DNA of 14,943 nt from Bacillota bacterium (GTDB lineage Bacteria > Bacillota > Sulfobacillia > RBS10-35 > JAJYVM01), in NCBI GenBank assembly GCA_021792015.1, contig JAJYVM010000042.1, positions 1 through 14,943 on the forward strand, read 5' to 3'. Positions 6,974 through 12,447 of the stretch are shown piece after piece. Position 1 is the first letter of the stretch; every line of letters starts with the position of its first letter. The notes under the pieces were generated by a model. That model was not told where the DNA came from. It saw only the letters and a program-made list of their open reading frames with translations, and did no database searches. Made by a program: the position numbers and the translations under genes.

Positions 6974-7197
6974 CGCGCGGACCTCCCGTCCTTGTCTGTG
7001 CTCCTGCGGCCGATTCGGCGCTGGTCCGCCCGAATCCCCCGTGCGGGCAGGGCAGACCCCCTGCGACGGTACGAATGGATTGGCCCTCCGACCGTGGCCG
7101 CACGGGGCCGCGCGACCTTACGCTGGTGATGCCGGGTGCGGCGGCGCCCCGGCCCGGGATGCTGACTGAGGATGCTGCATGGGGAGGCACGGGTTGT

Positions 7198-7623
7198 ATG
7201 TCAGTCACCAAGTGGGAGCCGTTCACGGACGTGTTCGACGACATGGCGGACCTGCGGCGGCAGATGCGGCGCGTGCGCCGGCTGTTCGCGGGCGAGTTCA
7301 ACCTGCCGTTCGACGTGTACGAGACGCCGGAGGAGGTCGTGGTGCGGGCAGACCTGCCGGGCGTCGCGCCGGAGAACGTCAAGGTCGAGTACCGGCCGGG
7401 CACGCTGACCATCCACGGGATGCGCAGGTTCGCGCACCCGGAGTCCGCGACGTTCCTGCGCCGGGAGCGCGGCGAGGGCGAGTTCCACTGCGCCGTGAGC
7501 GTCGAGGCGCCGATCGACGACACCAAGATCAGGGCCGTCCACGAGCACGGCGTGGTCACGGTTCACCTGCCGAAGCTGCCGGAGGCCAAGTCGCGCGAGA
7601 TCCAGGTCGAGACGAGCAAGTAG
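7198..7623 (+). CDS. Hsp20/alpha-crystallin family small heat-shock protein
   Basis: A 141-residue ATP-independent holdase chaperone that binds unfolding proteins in large oligomers in the cytoplasm. The alpha-crystallin domain runs from about residue 37: FDVYETPEEVVVRADLPGV (38-56), PENVKVEY, GTLTIHG (68-74), EFHCAVSV (95-102) and the hallmark HGVVTVHLPK (117-126). The C-terminal IQV (135-137) fits the I-x-I/V motif that docks neighbouring subunits. Length and order are normal for the family. GGGGAGG ends ten bases before the ATG at 7198; the frame is open further upstream but without domain sequence. No CIRCE (HrcA) inverted repeat was seen upstream. A repeat element begins just after the stop. 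Confidence 0.95.
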   Translation: MSVTKWEPFTDVFDDMADLRRQMRRVRRLFAGEFNLPFDVYETPEEVVVRADLPGVAPENVKVEYRPGTLTIHGMRRFAHPESATFLRRERGEGEFHCAVSVEAPIDDTKIRAVHEHGVVTVHLPKLPEAKSREIQVETSK

Positions 7624-7626
7624 CGA

Positions 7627-7667
7627 AGCGAACATAGCAGTCGCTTGCGCGCGGGTAGACCGCGCGC
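7627..7667 (-). repeat. Solitary inverted copy of the 10251-10430 repeat unit, with hairpin
   Basis: The plus-strand segment, ACATAGCAGTCGC then GCGCGCGGGTAGACCGCGC, aligns with the reverse complement of unit 2 of the array at 10291-10327 (ACATTGAAGTCGC then GCGCGCGGGAGACCGCGC) with few changes. It also forms a perfect eight-pair hairpin, 7647-7654 with 7660-7667, loop GTAGA. It starts four bases after the hsp20 stop and may double as that gene's transcription end. The shared sequence is seen directly; the mechanism of spread is unknown. Confidence 0.55.
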
Positions 7668-7731
7668 TCCACAGCCAGCCGCTCTCGGTGGGGATGGCGC
7701 GATCCCCGCCGCGGGCGGCTGGCGTGTTGTC

Positions 7732-7917
7732 ATGCGGGCGGGAAGCGTGCGCTTTGCGTCGGACGCGCAGGGCCGGTTCCGGGTGGCCCTGGCGCCCGGC
7801 ACGTACACCATCGTCAATGACGGCGGCGCGCCGTTCCCCCGGTGCCACGCCACGGCGACGGTGCCGGCGCATGCCTACGCGACCATCACCATCACGTGCG
7901 ACACGGGGATCCGGTAG
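7732..7917 (+). pseudogene. C-terminal stub of a carboxypeptidase-regulatory-like secreted protein
   Basis: The frame reads MRAGSVRFASDAQGRF, then RVALAPGTYTIVNDG, APFPRC and finally ITCDTGIR. The DAQGRFRV-LAPGTYTI pattern is the core of carboxypeptidase regulatory-like (transthyretin-fold) beta domains, and a DTGIR ending is typical of a group of small bacterial lipoproteins as I remember them. Similarity seems to begin about 7700 (AAGGWRVVMRAG) in the same frame, but no signal peptide or first strands precede it; the repeat element lies there instead. The simplest reading is a gene that has lost its 5' end. A short translated product from ATG 7732 or TTG 7645 cannot be excluded. Confidence 0.5.
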
Positions 7918-8013
7918 CCGCCCGCAGGGCACCCCGTGGGGCGGCCGCCATCGCCACAAGCCGCGACCGGGGCCGGTACGCGTCTTGGGGGCGCTGGATC
8001 CGTCGTCGCCGCG

Positions 8014-8220
8014 ATGGTGCTCGTCCTGGCCTGCTTCCGCCCGACCCAGCTCGCGCAGCCGTACGACGATCCGTGCGGGGCCTGCGGCGCCACGTTCGAG
8101 CTCTCCTCGCTCGCGGCCGTCATGGTCGCCCACATGATGCAGCGGAAGCTCGTCCGCTGCCCGCAGTGCGGCGCCGTCACCTGGGCGACGCCCGTGCCGA
8201 AGGCCTGGCCCGCCTGCGCG
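8014..8220 (+). pseudogene. Zinc-ribbon protein frame without its own stop codon
   Basis: From ATG 8014 the frame gives MVLVLACFRPTQLAQPYDD, then PCGACGATFELSS, a helix-like AAVMVAHMMQRK, and VRCPQCGAVTWATPVPK. The two CxxC knuckles (CGAC and CPQC) about 28 residues apart form a plausible zinc ribbon, and codon choice looks coding. The frame does not stop at a sensible place: it runs antisense through the whole acyl-CoA synthetase gene to about 10326, where the translation is meaningless. The 3' end has probably been lost or frameshifted where the synthetase gene begins. The right boundary given is that gene's end, not a real terminus. Confidence 0.4.
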
Positions 8221-10161
8221 CTACGACCCCGCCGCCGCCCGCACCGCCTCCAGCGCCGCCGGGTTCTCCAGGGCCGACAGGTCGCCGGCCGGCAGGCCGA
8301 GGTAGGCCGCCCGCACGGCGCGCCGAATGATCTTGCCGTTGCGCGTGCGCGGCAGGTCGCTGACAAACCGCACATCCTTGGGCGCCAGCGGCCGGCCCAG
8401 CCGCGCCCCCACCCAATCCCGCAGCTCCGCCGCCAGGGCCGCCCCCGGCTCCGTCCCCGGCGCCAGAATGCAGAAGCAGACGATGGCCTCGCCCTTGACC
8501 TCGTCGGGCACGCCGATGGCCGCCGCCTCCACCACCGCCGGGTGCGCCACCAGCTCGGATTCGACCTCCGCCGGCCCCACGCGCTTGCCGGCGACCTTGA
8601 GCGTGTCGTCCGAGCGGCCCTCGATGTACCAGAAGCCGTCCGCGTCCACCCGCGCCCAGTCGCCGTGCACCCACACGCCGGGCCAGCGCGACCAGTACGT
8701 CTCCAGGTAGCGCTCGCGGTCCTGCCAGAACCCGCGCGTCATGCCGGGCCAGGGCCCCGTGATGGCCAGCTCGCCCACGGCCCCGCGCACGGGCTTGCCG
8801 TCCTCGCCCAGCACCTCGGCCGGCACGCCGGGAATCGGCCCCGCGAACGCGCACGGCACCATCGGCGAGTTCGGGAAGCAGCCGAGGATCCCGCCGGAGA
8901 TCTCCGTGCCGCCCGAGTAGTTGATGATGGGGCAGCGCGCGCCGCCGACCTCCTCGAAGTACCAGCGCCAGGGGTCGGGGTTCCAGGGCTCGCCCGTGCT
9001 GCCCAAGACATGGAGCCGGCTGAGGTCGTGCCGCCGCACCCAGTCCGTGCCGTGGGTCATGAGGGCGCGGATGGCGGTGGGCGACACGCCGAGGTGGCTG
9101 ACCCCGTGCCGCGCGCAGAGCGCCCAGATCCGGTCGGGCTGCGGGTAATCGGGCGTGCCCTCGTAAAACAGCATGGTCGCGCCGAGCCAGAGGGCGCCGA
9201 AGACCTCCCAGGGCCCCATCATCCAGCCCATGTCCGTGAACCAGAAGAGCAGGTCGCCCCCCTGGAGGTCGAAGCAGTGGGCCAGGTCCTGCGCGGCCTT
9301 GAGCGGGAACCCCGCGTGCACGTGGACGGCGCCCTTCGGACGGCCGGTGGTGCCCGAGGTGTAGATGAGCATCACCGGGGTCTCGGCATCGAGCTGCTTG
9401 CTTTCATATGTGGCGCGCATGCGCGCCACAACATCGTCGTAAGCCACGTCGCGGGGCTCGGTGAAGGGCACGTCGGCACCGAGCCTTCTCACCATCAGGA
9501 TGTGCTCAAGGTCGGGGCAGGCGGCCGCCGCCTGGTCGGCGACGGGCTTTTGCAGCACGGGGCGGCCGCGCCGGTAGAAGCCGTCGGCCGTGACCAGCAG
9601 GCGCGCCCCGCCCTCGCGCAGGCGCGTGGCCACGGCGTCGGCGCCGTAACCGGAAAAGATCGGGATGAAGATGGCACCCACCTTGCAGCACGCCAGCAGG
9701 ACGGCCGCCGTCTCGGGCAACATGGGCAGGAAGATCCCCACGCGGTCGCCCTGGCGGATGCCGAGCTCCTCAAGCGCATTGGCGACGCGGTTGGTCTCCT
9801 GCCAGAGGTCGAAGTACGAGTAGCGGCGGACGGCGCCGTCCTCGCCCTCCCAGACCAGGGCCAGCTGGCGGCGGCGCGGGGTCGCCACATGCTTGTCGAG
9901 GGCGTCGTTGGCCGCGTTCATCCTGCCGCCCGTGAACCAGCGGGCCCAGGGCACGCCGTCGGTCAGGTCGAGGGCCTGCGTATAGGGCTGGTACCACGCC
10001 ACGCCGAGATCCTGCTCCACCTCGCGCCAGAACCACCCCGGGTCGGCGGCGGCCCGGGCGCGGAGATCGTCGAGGTCGCGCGCGCCGGTGCGGTCCAGGA
10101 ACCGCTGGAGGTGGCTGCGCGCCATGCGCTGGGGATCGGGCCGCCAGACCACGTCGGCCAT
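8221..10161 (-). CDS. AMP-forming acyl-CoA synthetase (acetyl-CoA synthetase-like)
   Basis: A 646-residue ANL-superfamily ligase that activates a carboxylic acid with ATP to an acyl-adenylate, then forms the CoA thioester. Visible motifs: an ACAS N-terminal segment (WFWREVEQDLGVAWYQPY, 43-60), P-loop YTSGTTGRPKG (267-277), FTDMGWMMGPW (308-318), A5 motif YSGGTEISGG (415-424), GDWARVDADGFWYIEGRSDD (500-519; Asp501 and Arg516 for ribose and AMP) and the A10 lysine in RTRNGKIIRR (Lys610). Length equals Acs, but the acetate-pocket signature WWQTET is replaced by NYSGGTE, so acetate may not be the substrate. GAGGAGG nine bases before the ATG at 10161 fixes the start. It is divergent from the VOC gene, with a repeat array between them. 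Confidence 0.93.
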   Translation of the reverse strand: MADVVWRPDPQRMARSHLQRFLDRTGARDLDDLRARAAADPGWFWREVEQDLGVAWYQPYTQALDLTDGVPWARWFTGGRMNAANDALDKHVATPRRRQLALVWEGEDGAVRRYSYFDLWQETNRVANALEELGIRQGDRVGIFLPMLPETAAVLLACCKVGAIFIPIFSGYGADAVATRLREGGARLLVTADGFYRRGRPVLQKPVADQAAAACPDLEHILMVRRLGADVPFTEPRDVAYDDVVARMRATYESKQLDAETPVMLIYTSGTTGRPKGAVHVHAGFPLKAAQDLAHCFDLQGGDLLFWFTDMGWMMGPWEVFGALWLGATMLFYEGTPDYPQPDRIWALCARHGVSHLGVSPTAIRALMTHGTDWVRRHDLSRLHVLGSTGEPWNPDPWRWYFEEVGGARCPIINYSGGTEISGGILGCFPNSPMVPCAFAGPIPGVPAEVLGEDGKPVRGAVGELAITGPWPGMTRGFWQDRERYLETYWSRWPGVWVHGDWARVDADGFWYIEGRSDDTLKVAGKRVGPAEVESELVAHPAVVEAAAIGVPDEVKGEAIVCFCILAPGTEPGAALAAELRDWVGARLGRPLAPKDVRFVSDLPRTRNGKIIRRAVRAAYLGLPAGDLSALENPAALEAVRAAAGS

Positions 10162-10250
10162 CGGGCGGGCCTCCTCGTGCCATCTGTATCGACATCAAGC
10201 GTTTCCGTGCCGCGCGGCGGCAGTCCTGCGCGGCCTGCCGGCCGTGAAGC

Positions 10251-10430
10251 GCGCGGTCTCCCGCCGCGCACGGGCGACCGCGGTGGTGGGGCGCGGTCTC
10301 CCGCGCGCACCGCGACTTCAATGTAGCGAGCGGTCTCCCCCGTGTACCGGCGACTGCGATGGTCGCGAGCGGTCCCCACGGCGCGAGCCGGCGCGCCGTC
10401 TCCCCCCGCGCCAGCGGCTTCAATGGTAGC
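10251..10430. repeat. Degenerate tandem repeat array, about 39-bp unit, five copies
   Basis: Units start at 10251, 10291, 10328, 10367 and 10393 (periods 40, 37, 39, 26). Each opens with G(C/A)GCGGTCTCCC or a close variant. The longer ones continue with CGCGCACCGGCGACT-like sequence and end CAATGGTAGC or similar (clear in units 2 and 5, partial in 3). Unit 4 is shortened. The array fills the gap between the synthetase and VOC genes. It is not a CRISPR: units abut, vary in sequence and have no unique spacers. A related copy in the opposite orientation lies at 7627-7667. Confidence 0.65.
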
Positions 10431-10455
10431 GTTGGCCCCGGGGGAGGCTGATCGC

Positions 10456-11367
10456 TTGCGCGTGCAGGGCATCCACCACGTCACCGCGATCGCGGGGAAC
10501 CCGCAGGGTAACCTCGACTTCTACAGGCAGGCCCTCGGCCTGCGACTCGTCAAGCGCACCGTGAACTTCGACGACCCGGGCTCGTACCACTTCTACTTCG
10601 GGGATGACGCCGGCGCACCGGGCACGGTGATGACCTTCTTCGCCTGGCCCGCCGGCCAGCGTGGCCAGGGCGGCGTCGGCCAGCCGGCGGCCACCGCCTT
10701 TCGCGTCCCGCCCGGCTCCCTCGGATACTGGGCCGAGCGGCTGCAAGGCTTCGACGTCGTGCCGTCCGAGGTGACGGAGCGCTTCGGCGACGAGGTCATG
10801 GGCTTTCGGGACCCCGACGGCCTGCGGCTGGAGCTGGTGGCCGGGGCACACGGCGCCACGGCCGTTTCGGGGGTCGTCGCGGGCGCCATTGCGGGTTTTC
10901 ACGGGGTGACCCTGGCGGAGCAGCGGATCGAAGCCACGGGCCGCTTCCTCACCGAGACCTTCGGGATGGAGGTGGCGGGCCAGTCGGGCAACCGCGCTCG
11001 GTTTCTTGCTTCGGGCCCGCTCGGGGCCGCCGTCGACCTGCTCGAGCTGCCGGCGGGCACGCGCGGGCGCACGGCCGTGGGCACGGTCCACCACGTGGCG
11101 TTCCGGGCGCGGGATGAGGAGGAGCAGGCGGCGTGGCACGCACGGCTGGTGGATCTCGGCGTCCACGTCACGCAGGTCCTCGACCGCTGCTACTTCCGCT
11201 CCATCTACTTCCGCGAGCCCGGGGGCGTGCTGTTCGAGATCGCGACCGATGCGCCGGGGTTCGCCGTGGACGAGCCGGCGTCGGCGCTGGGCGGCGCGCT
11301 GAAGCTGCCACCCTGGCTGGAGGGGCGACGGGCGGAGATCGAGGCGGCGCTGCCTGCGGTGCGGTAG
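10456..11367 (+). CDS. Ring-cleaving dioxygenase-like VOC (glyoxalase) family protein
   Basis: A 303-residue protein with two vicinal-oxygen-chelate halves. The first begins GIHHVTAIAG (5-14) and contains LGLRLVKRTVNFDDP (28-41) and YHFYFGD (44-50). The second has GFHGVTLAE (148-156), VHHVAFRA (211-218) and GGVLFEIATDAPGF (256-269). Likely metal ligands are His8, His213 and Glu261. This is the group annotated as ring-cleaving dioxygenases, related to Bacillus MhqO/MhqA of quinone and catechol stress; substrate unproven. TTG 10456 is chosen as start because GGGGAGG lies eight bases upstream and the family usually begins just before GIHHVTAI. An in-frame ATG at 10423 lies inside the last repeat unit and has no ribosome site. 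It converges on a small membrane-protein gene. Confidence 0.93.
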   Translation: MRVQGIHHVTAIAGNPQGNLDFYRQALGLRLVKRTVNFDDPGSYHFYFGDDAGAPGTVMTFFAWPAGQRGQGGVGQPAATAFRVPPGSLGYWAERLQGFDVVPSEVTERFGDEVMGFRDPDGLRLELVAGAHGATAVSGVVAGAIAGFHGVTLAEQRIEATGRFLTETFGMEVAGQSGNRARFLASGPLGAAVDLLELPAGTRGRTAVGTVHHVAFRARDEEEQAAWHARLVDLGVHVTQVLDRCYFRSIYFREPGGVLFEIATDAPGFAVDEPASALGGALKLPPWLEGRRAEIEAALPAVR

Positions 11368-11371
11368 CTGC

Positions 11372-11419
11372 CTGAGAAAGGGCGGCACCCGGGTGCACCC
11401 CGGGCGCCGCCTGGCTCAG
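11372..11419. terminator. Bidirectional terminator hairpin between convergent genes
   Basis: GGCGGCACCCGGG (11381-11393) pairs with CCCGGGCGCCGCC (11399-11411), with a single A-C mismatch and a five-base loop. It extends across a small internal loop by CTGAG (11372-11376) with CTCAG (11415-11419). It lies five bases after the VOC gene stop and reaches the stop codon of the minus-strand gene. There is no clear T-tract. Confidence 0.65.
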
Positions 11420-11808
11420 CCCTTGGCGGGGAGCCGGCCGAGAATGGCCTGCACGGCCTGCTGGATGGTCTGAATCAGCGTGTTGAGGCCGCGCGCGATC
11501 TGTCCGAGGACCTGGCTCTGCTGCGCCAGCTGGCCCGTCTGCTGGTGGATGGCGCCGGTCACGCCCTGGATGGCGCCTACGATGAACGCCACGGCGGCAA
11601 TCACCACGATCAGGCCGATGACGGCGATGATCAGCCACAGCCAGCCCGGCGGCCCGGATGGCTGCTGGCGCGGTTGAGTTGGCGCCTGCGGGGTCGCCGC
11701 GGGCGGTTGGATCTGGATCCGGATCACCCGGTCTCCCTCGCCGCGCTCCATGGTCTCGCGCGGGCTCCCGTCCGGGGTGCGGGGGCCGCCATCCGCCGGG
11801 CGGGACAT
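11416..11808 (-). CDS. Small single-span membrane protein with Gln-rich helix
   Basis: A 130-residue protein from the ATG at 11808. Residues 1-55 are charged then Pro/Gln-rich (IQIQPPAATPQAPTQPRQQP) and probably cytoplasmic and disordered. Residues 56-80 (WLWLIIAVIGLIVVIAAVAF and onward) form a strong transmembrane helix. Residues 81-125 (AIHQQTGQLAQQSQVLGQ onward) are an amphipathic Gln/Leu/Ile helix able to form a coiled coil. An AGGCGAGC-like site precedes the ATG; open frame upstream looks non-coding. It is divergent from the LysR-HTH/bshC operon. No recognised family; scaffold or oligomeric roles are guesses. Confidence 0.75.
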   Translation of the reverse strand: MSRPADGGPRTPDGSPRETMERGEGDRVIRIQIQPPAATPQAPTQPRQQPSGPPGWLWLIIAVIGLIVVIAAVAFIVGAIQGVTGAIHQQTGQLAQQSQVLGQIARGLNTLIQTIQQAVQAILGRLPAKG

Positions 11809-11977
11809 GGTGCTCGCCTGGCTCCGGCCCTCGGCGGGCTCGCCGCGCGGCGTGCGAATACTCAACGTCCTCGCTCCCTTCCGAGGACAGGAATTCGGGC
11901 AGGGTGGAAGCCAAGCCGACCGTCCACTGTCGCGCGTTCCACCGGCGGCACGCCGGCCGCCGGCCGCCGCCCGCCCG

Positions 11978-12006
11978 TGGACACAGTCCGGCCGGCCCCC
12001 TATCAT
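11978..12006 (+). promoter_or_regulatory. Sigma-70-type promoter of the LysR-HTH/bshC operon
   Basis: TGGACA (11978-11983), a 17-base spacer, then TATCAT (12001-12006). The expected start near 12013 leaves only about six bases before the ATG at 12019, so the message would be nearly leaderless, which agrees with the absence of a Shine-Dalgarno there. The GC-rich DNA just upstream (11942-11970) contains GGCGGC/GCCGCC-type inverted arms that could bind a regulator. Confidence 0.6.
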
Positions 12007-12018
12007 GAGTCTGTGCTA

Positions 12019-12447
12019 ATGAACGGCAGCGCGCCCGCCCGTGCCGGTGCGAACAACCCGGGGAGCGCCGGCGATTCCGCCGGAGAGCCCTGCTCCCCCG
12101 CCAGCGCGGCGCCCGCGACATGCGGCGCCAGCCGCTGGCTCTGCGCGCTGCGCACCTTTCGCACCGTCGTCCGCGAGCGGGGCTTCACGGCCGCCGCCCG
12201 GCGCCTCGGCGTCAGCCAGGGCGCGGTCAGCCAGCAGATGCGCTGCCTGGAGAGCCAGCTCGGTGTGCGCCTGCTGGAGCGCTCGACACGCCGTGTGGCC
12301 CTGACCCCGGCCGGCGAGCGGCTGCTCTGGCACGCCGAGCGCCTGCTTGACGCCCAGGATGCGATGCTGGCCGAGATGGCGCGCCTGCGCGCGCAGACCG
12401 GCGAGCCCGCCCGGCCCGAGATTCTCCATTCCGAAACGCCCAAATGA
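12019..12447 (+). CDS. Stand-alone LysR-type HTH regulator lacking the effector domain
   Basis: A 142-residue protein. After about 40 low-complexity residues it carries a complete LysR-type winged HTH: LCALRTFRTVVRERGFTAAA (41-60), RRLGVSQGAVSQQMRCLESQ (61-80) and LGVRLLERSTRRVALTPAGE (81-100), followed by a linker helix (101-125). LysR regulators are normally near 300 residues, with a periplasmic-binding-like sensor domain after residue 90. Here the frame stops at TGA 12445-12447 and no remnant of a sensor is seen, because bshC starts at once (ATG 12444, ATGA overlap). The linker helix may still dimerise it. It could be a short constitutive DNA-binding protein, an autoregulator of bshC, or a truncated regulator kept for translational coupling. 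No Shine-Dalgarno precedes ATG 12019. Confidence 0.85.
   Translation: MNGSAPARAGANNPGSAGDSAGEPCSPASAAPATCGASRWLCALRTFRTVVRERGFTAAARRLGVSQGAVSQQMRCLESQLGVRLLERSTRRVALTPAGERLLWHAERLLDAQDAMLAEMARLRAQTGEPARPEILHSETPK

Noticed and set aside
6974..7197. CIRCE-type heat-shock operator before hsp20
   Set aside because: No TTAGCACTC-N9-GAGTGCTAA-like inverted repeat is present. Only weak promoter-like hexamers were seen, too poor to report.
10251..10430. CRISPR array
   Set aside because: Units abut, vary in length and sequence, lack unique spacers, and no cas gene is near.
10423..10455. ATG 10423 as the start of the VOC gene
   Set aside because: It lies inside the last repeat unit, has no Shine-Dalgarno, and adds residues before the conserved GIHHVTAI. 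TTG 10456 has an ideal ribosome site.
12005..12019. Four-codon reading frame (Met-Ser-Leu-Cys, TAA) overlapping the regulator ATG, a possible cysteine-sensing leader peptide for bshC
   Set aside because: The -10 box (TATCAT 12001-12006) overlaps its ATG, so transcription should start after it, and no ribosome site precedes it.
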